Shown here: in pieces, positions 12,201 to 22,227 of the stretch | How the letters are laid out: each line of letters opens with the position of its first letter | Position numbering within the stretch: the first letter of the stretch is position 1 | Origin: Silene conica | Taxonomy: Eukaryota > Streptophyta > Magnoliopsida > Caryophyllales > Caryophyllaceae | Direction of reading: 5' to 3' | Assembly: GCA_029255685.2 (NCBI GenBank) | Contig: CM055319.2 | Coordinates: 33,691,068 to 33,755,067 of the forward strand | DNA: 64,000 nucleotides | Made by a program: the position numbers and the translations under genes | The notes under the pieces: model-generated | What the model was told of the DNA's origin: nothing | The model's database searches: none | What the model saw: only the letters and a program-made list of their open reading frames with translations

Positions 12201-12309
12201 AATGTGACATTTCGTGTTTAAAGTGCTTTATTAGCTTTAAAGGTTATATGATGTCGCTTTCTGTGTTCGTTACATGCTTAAGTGATCAGTTGTGTCGACC
12301 TTGGGATAG

Positions 12310-12330
12310 TGAACTTCGGGACGAAGTTCA
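12310..12330 (+). promoter_or_regulatory. Hairpin next to the Tek1 polypurine tract
   Basis: TGAACTTCG pairs perfectly with CGAAGTTCA around a GGA loop. It stands four bases before the purine tract. The same hairpin is in LARD1 (51205-51225), and equivalents with other stems occur in Ath1 and the TRIM. Confidence 0.75.
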
Positions 12331-12334
12331 TTGT

Positions 12335-12345
12335 AAGGGGGGAAG
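12335..12345 (+). other. Tek1 polypurine tract
   Basis: AAGGGGGGAAG lies two bases before the 3' LTR and would prime plus-strand synthesis. Confidence 0.9.
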
Positions 12346-12347
12346 AC

Positions 12348-14934
12348 TGTAATACCTCGTATTTTTATTACGTTTTATTTATATTTTTATGCTAACCTTA
12401 TTAGTTTTCGATGTCGAGGGTTTATAAAAAAAGCGATAAAGTGTTGTGGGCAAGGGTTTTTACGCGTTGTTTTTGGAGTCGTATGAGTAATCAATTAGCA
12501 AACCCGTACTTGGTCCATGTTATTTGGGTATCGAAGTGCGTGAGATGCTGACCCATACACGGAAAGCAATGCGTATGGGCCTAGGGTTGCGTGCACAAAC
12601 ACAGCCCACACGCTCTGAAATCAGAAGTCGTTCACAAACCTCCCTGCCGCCTTATTTAAACATCCCCTCTCCCTCTTATCTGACCTAAAGCAACACACAC
12701 ACACGCAAGCATCTGTAGCCGCCACTTCAAGGTTTGTCAGGGGTAGGTTGTCACGGTGGTCAGATCGGTCTAGGGGTGGTCGTTGGCTAGGGCAAGGAGG
12801 TAAGGCCACCACTGTTTGTTTCGTTTTTACTGCTTGCAAGTTTTCTCTTGATGTTTATGATGAATTTATAATCACCTCACATGATAATAATCAGAGTTCC
12901 TTGCTAATCCTTAATCTATGATATGTAGTTACTTTTCTTCATTCGTTTTTAGGGTGTCGTTTTATCAGTATGTTCTTAGAAAGGGTTTTTCGTTTGGCTG
13001 CTAGTGAGTCGGGTCTGGAATATTTATGTGTTCGTTTTATTAAGGAAAAACAGAGTCCGCGTATGGTGTTTGTATGAGGGTGTTAGTGCCTCTTACGTGA
13101 GTATGTAATCTGCATTTTGGGACAGTTGGCTTGACCATAGGCAGGAGTGTCGAGGGGTGGTCGTGTCTGTCAATCGTGGTGTCACACGGTGGTGAACGGT
13201 GGCTGTCAAAACAGTAGTGTAAACACGGTTGTGGTCAGATCTGGGTTTTCGTAGGAGTTTTTGTATGGTCTGTCACGGTGGTTGTGACTACCACCTTCGC
13301 CATTGGAACCACCACGACTCAGTGGCGAGTTTGGTGGTGCCAGGGGTGAAGGTGGTGGCCGTGGGTGGTGTCGGAGGCTAAGTTTATCGCAGGGGTTGTA
13401 ATCAGTCTGGGTACATACGGGTTTTCGCTTCATCACACGGTCAGTTTTGGTGGTGGTTTGTGGTGTCTGTGGTGGTGGCAGGTAGCCACTGACCTCCTCC
13501 CTGGAACCACCGTGGCTCGGTGGTGAGCCTGGTGGCGCCAGTGGGGAGGCCAGGGGTGGCAGCAGGCGTTGGCAAGGGTGTAAACAGGGCTGTGGCAGTT
13601 GCGGTTGGGCTGTAGTACGAGTGTTTGTGTTTCGGGTAGTCGTGTTTTGGTTAGGCTTTGGCATGTGATTATATCAATTCTCATAATTATTAATAATTCT
13701 CTTAATTGTTTATGTGTCCACCTTTCTGGGAAGAACAATATTATTATTATTCTTTTATTATTATTATTATTTTTATTATTGTTATTATTGTTATTATTTT
13801 ATAAGTTAAGTTTTGGGTTGATGCTAATAATTTATATGGAGTCTAAATCGTACGTTAGTATTTATCGGGATGTTTACTAACGATTAATTTGGTTGCAATT
13901 TAATATATTCTCTAAGTTTTTGGGACTTTTAATGATGACGTTGAATATGCTAATTATAGTAAGTCTAAAAATAGTAAGTGAATGTGGGTAACGATAACTG
14001 TATGTATGGACATGCTTATATATATATATATACGTATAGTCATAATGTGTTGTGTAGGAGTCAATTAGGAACATGTTTTAAGTAGATTTTAGTAGCAATG
14101 TGTATAAGGGCAGAATTTGATATGAACAATAATTTATAGGAACGGAATTCGAAGTGGAATACTTCTAGAGGGTATTTAGATTTGCAGACTGCTACCTTCA
14201 GGTAGGTTACACTGGTGCTTACTCTGTATTAAGTTATGTGTGGTTGTGCATTGCCTGTTGAATGCAAGTTTGAAATTCTGAGCATGACAGTTTATAATTA
14301 TTTATTTGGTGTTGCATTCATACTCATGGCATATGCATTTGAATTTGAGAAAGATTTGGATCAGATAATGTTCTGATGTAAAGCCCAGGGTGGTTCTGCA
14401 GACCAGGCCTGGTGTCTTATCAGCTGTTGAGCTGGTGTTCGGTGACGACCGAGTATAGTCTACCGGGAGGTTCGGTATGGCTTGGTGCAAGGGTACGAGA
14501 ATGAGATTTTGATTGAGCTCGAGCATGTCATAAGCATTTGCATATCATTATGTGTTGCATTATTTATTGTTGTGTTATCCTACTCAACCGCGAGGTTGAC
14601 AGTGTATTCGTATTCACCTACAATGATCCGGAATGGGGAGTAGATCTTTCAGGTCAGAGACAGGTGGACTAGGACTGGGCATGGAGGAAAGACATGGGCT
14701 GGACCTACCTAGCCATTAGATCACTTAGCCTTGTTTCATAGTCGACATTTACTTTAATTCAGTTGTTTGGAAGTTTTGAACTAAGCCTTGTAATAGCTCA
14801 GTTTAACTATTTATTTTAAAGTATTGTGTTTCTTTCACTATGCATATCTACTACCCTGGTCTAACCAGGATGGTAACAGTCTTATTTACCCTGGAAGTCT
14901 TAGTTCAGGCTCCTAGGTAAATGGGGGTGTTACA
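12348..14934 (+). repeat. Tek1 3' LTR
   Basis: 2587 bp, almost identical to 4421-7002. The length difference comes from small changes in homopolymer and TA-repeat runs. It is followed directly by ACAAT and the rest of the Ath1 ORF. Confidence 0.95.
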
Positions 14935-14939
14935 ACAAT
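14935..14939. repeat. Target site duplication of Tek1, right copy (ACAAT)
   Basis: Exact match to 4416-4420. Confidence 0.95.
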
Positions 14940-16096
14940 ACTCTTCCTCTCCAACTTCACCTCTTGAATACGAATTTACACCGCAAAATGAGAATTTTGA
15001 AACCACTAACAATGGTAGTGAGTTCGAATTCATGAGGTTTGATGATGACTATGGCATACATGATTCAAATTGTTCTCAAAATGACATGTATATGATTGAG
15101 TTGGAGAGTGTTACATTTGATGTAAATCCCGGTAATGTGGGGGATGTTGAGGATGTTGTCCTAGAGGGGAGTTCTCGTGAGGAATATGAGGTTGTTGATG
15201 AACCTTATGATAAGGAGTGTATAACTATAACGTGTGATTCTCTTGATACAAATTGGAACGAGAATTATGTGCTTGAGGAAATCAAATTACTCACCCCTTG
15301 TCTTGAGGATGTTTGTATTCCTAGCTTGGTTAATGAATTAGTAAATGAATGCTTTGAGAGTTCATGTGACAATAATGAGATTGTGGACACCACCTTGGAT
15401 AGACTTCATGAGGGAGGGGACATTCTTCATGATGTTTATGAGCCCCTTTTTGAGAAATTTGAGGATTCCTTTCTTGGTGAGGATGAGCTCCTTACACCCA
15501 CCTATGACCTTGATCTCATTTCTCTTGACCCCTTATTGGAGATGATGTCTGTTAAGGAGGAGTTTGTAAGCTTTGATAGTGAGGGGGATGGTGAGATGCT
15601 TTTACTTGAACCTCACTTGGAGAAATTTGAGGCCCCTCTTTGCGGTGAGGATGAGTACCTTATACCCACCGATGACATTGACCTCATTTCTTATGCCCCC
15701 TTACTTGAAAACATGTGTGTTGATGAGGAGTATGATGCTCCTTTACTTGACAAAGTTTGCATGGGTAAGTTGGTTGAAACCCCCCTCCCTTATACATTTG
15801 ATGTTTGTGATATTTCCCCCTCCCACTTGGAAGAATTTGTTTTTGACATGGAAGGGTGGAAAGATGAAGCGGGGCACAAGGAGACTAATCGAGTCTCTTA
15901 TCTTGTTGATTGTCCCCTAGTTGTCGGTTTTGATCATTCTCTTCAAATGAAGGAAGAGATTGTTTATGTTGAATTTGAAAATGATGAGGAGAATGATCAA
16001 AATCGAGAAATTTGGAAGAGACTCAAAGATGTGAGTTACTTTGATAACGTGAAGGCGCTAAGTGGCCTTGCTTACCGATTGTGGGATCCCGGATAG
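14940..16096 (+). CDS. Ath1 gag-like ORF, second part (acidic tail)
   Basis: This part continues the frame of 3937-4420 once the duplicated ACAAT is discounted. It is strongly acidic (many Glu and Asp) and contains two imperfect repeats of about 50 residues. Each begins LEKFE or FEKFE, then GEDE, a PT-x-D segment, DLIS and PLLE. It ends with YRLWDPG and a TAG. Just after the stop, the motif GGGAAGCAACCCAAGC resembles the sequence that follows the coding region of many Athila elements. I do not recognise a catalytic domain. The tail could be an accessory or structural extension of gag. An ATG at 14921 that opens the same frame lies in the Tek1 LTR and is accidental. Confidence 0.65.
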
Positions 16097-16430
16097 CTTA
16101 TGGGACCAAGCTTAGTTTTGGCGGTTTTCTTAAAACCGCGCTTCTAGGGAAGCAACCCAAGCTTTTTTTAATGCTCTTTTTCTTTTTGAAATTTTTTCCA
16201 AAAATACAAAAACATGTATTTTATATTCTCAATTTCCTCCACACATTTATTTCCATTTGGAAATCATGTAAATAAATAAGTGTGGGGAGGAAATTGCATT
16301 ATTCAAAAACCCAAAAACATGTATTTTAATTTTCAAAAATCAAAATTCCAAAAATATGTTCATTTTATTTTTCAAAAATTAAAATACAAAAACATGCTAT
16401 TTCATTTTTCTATTCTTCTTCCTACTTAGG

Positions 16431-16469
16431 TCACATCGAGGACGATGTGAATCTTAAGTGTGGGGAGGA
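16431..16469 (+). promoter_or_regulatory. Ath1 internal hairpin and purine tract
   Basis: TCACATCG pairs with CGATGTGA around AGGA (16431-16450). AAGTGTGGGGAGGA follows at 16456-16469. It has the same layout as the LTR-adjacent module at 18109-18142 but a different stem. Confidence 0.65.
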
Positions 16470-18108
16470 GAAATATCCTTTTTGTATCTATTGCACATTT
16501 TTGCACATACTTGTATATATTCTTGTAAATTTCAAAAAAATTTCAAAAATTTCAAAAACATGTTTTTACTTTATTAGTGTAGAATTGTATATATTTTTGC
16601 TTGTTTTCTCTTCTTTTGCATAGGCACTACCTTACTTTAGCACCGCATTGGATTGTGAAGACACCATGGTATGATCGCTCCAACCCCTATTTCACTCTCA
16701 TTTTCATTCTTTTGTAACAATTGAGGAGGATGGGCTTGTATATGGTGGATGTGGAGTATATTGTGGAGATTGTTGTGTGGTTTGTGTGCTTTTGTGCTGT
16801 TAAGAGATGCATTAGTCTTGTTTGGCATATAGTTGGTAGACTCATTTGCATTATAACATGTTTATATTAGTTGCATTCATGGCATATAGTTGCATTTAGG
16901 AAAAGTGTTTTGAAAATGCCTAATTGGGAACATTGACAAAATCGTTTAGGCCATTGCAAATAATTCTTCTACTTGTGACTTTGTCTTTTAGAATGGTTTT
17001 AAAACACCCTAGGTTATTCTTTTCTAGTATCTTTCGAACCATGATCCAATACCGAGTCAAGGGTTTGCATGTGAGTCACCTTGTCCAACCCCGAGATGCG
17101 AAATGGTTTTGATTAGCTTGTCTTGGTGACCTTGATAGATTTGGCGGTTTGGCAACTCAAAAATCAATTTTTCATGAATAATTTTGGAGTGCTCTCTTCA
17201 ATAATCTTGACGTGGAAATGCTTTGAGTAAGAAAGAAACCTCGAAAAAAAAAAGGTTGTTGAAAAAGAATAAAAACATGTTGTTTTGATGGAGGCGTACC
17301 ACTTCGATGTGCTTTGGAGGGTACCCATTGAATTGGCTTCCCACTTGGTTGTGAATTCGACCGCCCAAAGACAGAGTGATTGTCACCCCGATAAGCTATT
17401 GTCTAGAGGTTAACCGGTTGCCTAGTAAGCGATTGGCGAAAGCAAAGGATATTAGCACGCGAGGGACAAACCCCATCTTAACTCATGAAATGAAAAAGAA
17501 ATGAAAAATTGAATGAGGTCATGTTTTGAATGAAATCCACCATTTTACATTGATTTGAGCATTTCACTCCAAAAAAAAACCAATTGTGTCATGTCGTCTT
17601 GTCGATCTTGGGACGACCCATGACCTTTATTATGTGAAGAATCTAGACTTGTTGTATCTTTTGCCTCTAACATCGCGGGGATTATCATTCCATTCCATTC
17701 GATCGCCCTTGACGAAAGTATTTGGATAGTGATTATGAAAGTAGCCTAGTTTAGCATTGTTTGGTGGTGTTTTGTTGTCATCCTTTCTGTCTTAGTGACT
17801 TGTTGAATTAGTATTTGTGAGGAAGTTTACGATTTTGAATTTTTTCTCTTTTAGTTGATTTTCGTCGCTTAGATGAGGAAAGCGACTTTTCTCTTTTGTG
17901 ATGCATCTTATGTGTTGACTTGTGCTTAATTGTTTGATGTGTCAAAATTTTCTCGCAAGTAAGCCCCCACTTGCCTTGCAAGGGATGCATACCTCATTGC
18001 ATTTCGGTGTGAGTTGAAGGGACGGAGGAGGCCCGTTAATTGCCTACCATCGGATTTTATTAGTGTAGCTAGTCCTTTTATATTAAGTGTCTTAGTTTAA
18101 TTTATGAG

Positions 18109-18142
18109 CTTACTCGAGGACGAGTAAGGTTTAAGTGTGGGG
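18109..18142 (+). promoter_or_regulatory. Ath1 LTR-adjacent hairpin and polypurine tract
   Basis: CTTACTCG pairs with CGAGTAAG around AGGA (18109-18128). The tract AAGTGTGGGG (18133-18142) follows and abuts the 3' LTR. Confidence 0.75.
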
Positions 18143-20521
18143 TACCATTTTACCCCACATTCATTCTTTATTCTGACTCGATTTTGCGTGTTTAATCGAA
18201 TAAATAGCTCATTTTACTATTATTAGTTTTATTTTATTTATTGCGAATAATTGTTAGATTTGTGGAATTTGTTTTTATTTCGGTCGTTTTAGTGTTGTTT
18301 AGGAACTATTTTGTGAATAAAAACCGAAAATCTAAAGCCAAATTTATGAAGACGGGTCAACATATGGCAAGACGGAGTCAAATGGAGCAATTGAGACAAA
18401 TGTAGAAAGAAAGTCAATTGTTGACTTTATCACACATCAACCACCATCTCCATATTCACCATTCACCATCATTTCACCAGCAGCCACAACTCGCCCCAAA
18501 CTCGTTTCAGCCATCCACAAACCCGCTTCAACCATCCCAGACCCGCATCCCAACAACCAAATCCTCCATCTCTGCTTCTCCTTTCACCACCTACATTACT
18601 CACGCCCACCGCCATTCATCAAGTTACCATTCATTTATCATAACCACCATTAATAAAGCTTCGTACCATACTCGATTTCGGAGTCGCAAATTCGAGTTAA
18701 TTAGCGACCACCATCACCTCCATTTTCGAATCACCTCCTGCCCATCAGCACCATTAATCATCACCATCTTCTATTTCACCACAGAACTCCACCACCGGAC
18801 CACCAGTCGCTCCATCACCCACTCAAATTCCGGCCCTGCACCGCCGTGATCTCCCTTCAGACACCTAAATCTCCTCTGCACCACCGTTCTCTCCAATAAA
18901 CCACCTTCATCACTTGCGTCAATTGACCAATCCGTCCCAGCTGCAGCATACCATCTCGCTTGTGGTTGTATTTGAGTGACTCAATTAATCATTATTGGGT
19001 TTATCAAATTTCGAGAAGAAGAATAGAAAATGGGTATGAAGAACAGAAGAACAGAAAACGGGTCTGAAGAAGAGAAGAGCAAAAAGTCGAAGTGAAGAAG
19101 AAGAATCGAAAGCGGAAGACGAACGAATGGAAGGGCAGGAAAGCAATTTCTGAAGAAAAGAAAAGAAGAAAGTGAGAAGACCGTCTTGCCCTTATTGTCA
19201 TTGTCTTTGTAGATTTTAAGTGAGTGGCAGTTTCGTCTTTTCGTATCTGTTTTTGAAGGGGTTATAAAACCCAAATTTGTACATAGAAGTAAGGGGGGTT
19301 AGAAAGTAGACAGCAGCTTTGTTTTGTTTTTACAATACGCAAGCAGTAGAAAAATAGAGTAGTTAATTAGTTATGTTTTTTTCTTATTTTTAATTATTTC
19401 AAATTACTCAATTAATTTGTGTTCAAGTTCCAAGCTTTGGTAATTCATTTTCTCGATCCATCCTTTAATGCTTATCTCCATTCAAGTTTGGTATAATTTC
19501 TCTTATCCCTCATTTTTATTGCATTTTATTTCAAGTTTATAGTTTAGATTGTGTTTATGTTTGGTTTAATTAAAGTTCTTCGTTGTTAATTTACTATGTT
19601 TATTTACATGTTATTGTTATTTGTTAGTCTAATTAGTGTAGTTCATATCTTTATTAGTTTATTTTCTCACTAATTCAAGTTAACTTCTTTATAATTCTTA
19701 TCATGTTTATTATTGTTGTTAGTGTGTTACTTGTGTTAGTTGTGTTGATTATGTGTGAGTAGATTAATCTAGGGTTAAGGGGAACCTCTTGTGGGATTAG
19801 TGGGTCGGATTCGAGTCGTGTTTTGAATGCTAATCGGTATGGGTAATTCGTCTTTAATCTTTTGCACACAAGGTGTTTGTGGAAATGCCCAAGTGAGAGC
19901 TTGGGTGATTACACTCTTATTATTAGCTATTTTTCGAAACGAGAGTTTGAGACTAGTTAGTATAATGCTTATGCTTTGCCTAGACAAAATACCCATGTTC
20001 ATAGCTTCAATTGTTTACATATTTCGTTGGATGTTGGTCTCTTATATTTTGCTTTGAACATGTTGTCGGATTGCTTTGACGAGAGTTTGGCTCCCCTTGT
20101 GTTTGGTTAGACTTGCTTGCGGCGAGAGTCGGGCTTAGTTGGACCGTACTAGATAAGTGGGTTGGGAGTTCAACTAGACTTGAACCAAGGACCGTCTCAT
20201 ATCGAGAGATAGGGACACACCTAGCTTTCACCCTCCATTATTCCTTTTATATCGACTTAGACTAGACCCCTCCTACTTGAGTGACCCCGAGACCCTGGCC
20301 TTTTCTCTCATTGTGTTTACTTAGTTGTTCATTTAATTTATTTTGTTAGTTTAGAATTTAGAATAATAATCATGCTTTGTTGACCGACTAAACTAAAACT
20401 AGACCAAGACTTATAGCCTAACCCCACCATCTTTTGGGTTCGACCCTAAATTATACTACTTAATTTGGGAGTTTACAAATTGTTTTTGGTGCCGGAATTG
20501 ACGACAAAAACCCGGCCATCA
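18143..20521 (+). repeat. Ath1 3' LTR (first 18 bases missing)
   Basis: It matches 1440-3846 and ends CCCGGCCATCA. The first 18 bases of the 5' LTR (1422-1439) are absent here; the copy starts at TACCATTTT right after the purine tract. Both sides of the gap end in GG, so a small deletion through a GG repeat explains it. Confidence 0.8.
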
Positions 20522-20526
20522 GGTAA
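20522..20526. repeat. Target site duplication of Ath1, right copy (GGTAA)
   Basis: Matches 1417-1421. Confidence 0.75.
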
Positions 20527-20778
20527 CTAGGTGTTTCTCTTTTAATTGTGTTTATGTCAATTGATGTAATTAATATGATTTAATGATTGTTTGTACGATT
20601 AGTACATGTTTGATTATTTATTGTCATGGATTAATTATGTCTCATATATTTATGTATGTTTTATTATCGTAATTGTGGATTATAATGTGTTGATAAGTCG
20701 TTATGGGTGTCGTATGCGCAACTAGGGTTCGCGAGGGAAACCCTAGATGGCGGCATGGCTAACGGCCAAAAGTGTTGC

Positions 20779-21270
20779 TCAAGGTTATAGTTGAAGTATG
20801 TGTAACCTTGAAAATATGATTCAAGGTTATAGCTAAAACTAGTACAGCCTTGAGTACGACTCAAAGTTATAGCTAAAGTTAATATAACCTTGGTTGCGAG
20901 CTAAAGTTAGAGCTGAAGTTAATATTACTTTGGGTTGCGAGCTAAAGTTATACCTGAAGTTCATATAACTTTCGGTTGCGAGTTAAAGCTATAGCTGAAG
21001 TTAATATAACTTTGAACTACGAGTTAAAGTTATAGCTGAGACTAACGTAAACCTGAGGTATGACTCAAGGTTATGGTTAGTGCTAGTATAACTTTAAGTT
21101 CGTGTCAAGGTTTAGCTAAGGCTACTATAACCTCAAGCCATATATGGAAGTTATAGTTGAGGTTTGTATAACCTCGCATCCATTACTTATGTTATAGTTA
21201 AGGTAACTATAACTTTGGTTGTTTATACTTGGTTCACATGTTAAAGTTCCTATAACCTTGGTTTATCATA
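20779..21270 (+). repeat. About 11-12 tandem units of 40-42 bp with inverted-repeat ends
   Basis: Units start at 20779, 20821, 20861, 20901, 20942, 20983, 21024, 21065, 21105, 21145 and 21186, with a partial unit near 21241. A typical unit opens (C)AAGGTTATAG and closes TATAACCTT, so each can fold as a hairpin. Examples are CAAGGTTA with TAACCTTG in unit 1, AAAGTTATA with TATAACTTT in unit 5 and GTTATAGTT with AACTATAAC in unit 11. Confidence 0.8.
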
Positions 21271-21629
21271 ATTGTTTCACATGTTGAGTTGTGTTAAGTG
21301 ATTGTATTATATTGTGTTGCATATATCGTTGGATACTTCTGTACATTTGACATTAGGACAATCTCTTATGATGTTCTACTGGTTTGAGTCGTGATGTTAT
21401 TCACGCATGTTTGTACAGTCAGTTATACTGTGCATTGTTGTTTGCTAGTTTGAATAGATGACGGTAGTATCAGTTATATACTATCGGAATGAACTAACGC
21501 TACCCATTGACGTGGGATTTATTTTGGTGTATGTTCGGGGGTGGCCAGATTCATCAGTTATACGTTCTGGGTCCCGAGTGTCGTTCAGTGTACTATTATT
21601 GCATCGAGAGGTCTGGCCAGGTCTAAGGC

Positions 21630-21780
21630 ACATAGGCAGTGGTGATACGCTATACATAGTACCGTGGAGGCAGTGATTATACGCTCCACACCGATGGAGG
21701 CAGTGGTTATACGCTCCGTCAGCTAGAGGCAGTGGTTATACGCTCTAGAAAGTTAGAGGCAGTGGTTATACGCTCTAACG
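21630..21780 (+). repeat. Five tandem hairpin units with a fixed loop and covarying stems
   Basis: Units centre on GGCAGTGGTTATACGCT and start near 21633, 21668, 21698, 21727 and 21757 (spacing 29-35 bp). The flanks pair: ATAG with CTAT, GTGGAG with CTCCAC, GATGGAG with CTCCGTC (one G-T pair), CTAGAG with CTCTAG, and GTTAGAG with CTCTAAC. Confidence 0.8.
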
Positions 21781-22227
21781 GGCGTTCGCTCTATTCGCTA
21801 TGCTTTGATGATAGCTTTGTGCCTTCTGTTGCGATGGATTGCGTGTCACCATATCAGCTATACTTTATTGCTAGCATTGTGCCTTACGTTACTATGAGTC
21901 GTGAGTTACTTGAGTTGTAAGTGTTCATGGTCTAGTGTTCGCATATGGTTTAGGTTCGTTGGTTTCATCTGTCTGGTGTAGAGAATATCATGGTATGCTA
22001 AGTTTGCTTTCATGTCATGTTATGTTGCATCCTCACAAGATCGTCGTAATATGTCTTCAAATGAAGGTAAGTTTGATTGACTTTCATGAGTGTAGATGAT
22101 CTCGCATGTTTACTGGTTTTACATTTCAATTGTTATTGATTGTTAGTTACATTCAATTATTGTAAACATGACTGTGAGAGTATCTAATTACTCCCGACTG
22201 ATTGTCGACCCCCTTCTCAGGTTGTTC

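Larger units (their letters stand above)
4421..14934 (+). mobile_element. Tek1: intact Tekay/Del chromovirus (Ty3/gypsy)
   Basis: This complete LTR retrotransposon has two LTRs of about 2.58 kb, an initiator-Met primer site, one uninterrupted gag-pol ORF, a purine tract and perfect ACAAT duplications. The domain order gag, protease, RT, RNase H, integrase with a C-terminal chromodomain-like segment places it in the chromovirus Tekay group. Comparing the LTRs by eye I find about 20 differences in 2.58 kb, so insertion was recent. It lies inside the Ath1 gag-like ORF and is the only apparently enzyme-competent element in the window. Confidence 0.95.
16097..18142 (+). other. Ath1 3' non-coding region with repeated purine-tract modules
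   Basis: About 2 kb lies without a convincing ORF. It contains three copies of TAAGTGTGGGG: near 16279 and near 16455, each followed by AGGA, and at 18132, directly before the LTR. The last two are preceded by hairpins with an AGGA loop. A region rich in CAAAAACATG (about 16200-16570) is repetitive. I see nothing else to name. Confidence 0.6.
1422..20521 (+). mobile_element. Ath1: non-autonomous Athila-like Ty3/gypsy element
   Basis: This LTR retrotransposon has two LTRs of about 2.4 kb, a tRNA-Asp type primer site, one gag-like ORF and Athila-style purine tracts (AAGTGTGGGG). It is flanked by GGTAA duplications. Without the nested Tek1 it would be about 8.6 kb. I find no protease, reverse transcriptase, RNase H or integrase, so it must rely on an autonomous relative, for instance an Athila like Ath2 at the right edge. 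The LTRs of Ath1 and Ath2 share their start (TGATGAG...ATTTTGGT) and their last bases (ATCA followed by AAA and the same primer site). Confidence 0.85.
20527..22227 (+). repeat. LTR X, right part
   Basis: This is the continuation of the LTR begun at 677. It has no ORF of interest. It contains two hairpin-forming tandem arrays (20779-21270 and 21630-21780) and ends abruptly at a junction with gag sequence near 22228. No TGTTACA terminus or primer site is present, so a deletion removed the LTR end and the element's leader. Confidence 0.5.

Noticed and set aside
20779..21780. CRISPR-like array
   Set aside because: Units vary, spacers are not unique, and the sequence is from a plant nuclear genome; these are LTR-internal tandem repeats.
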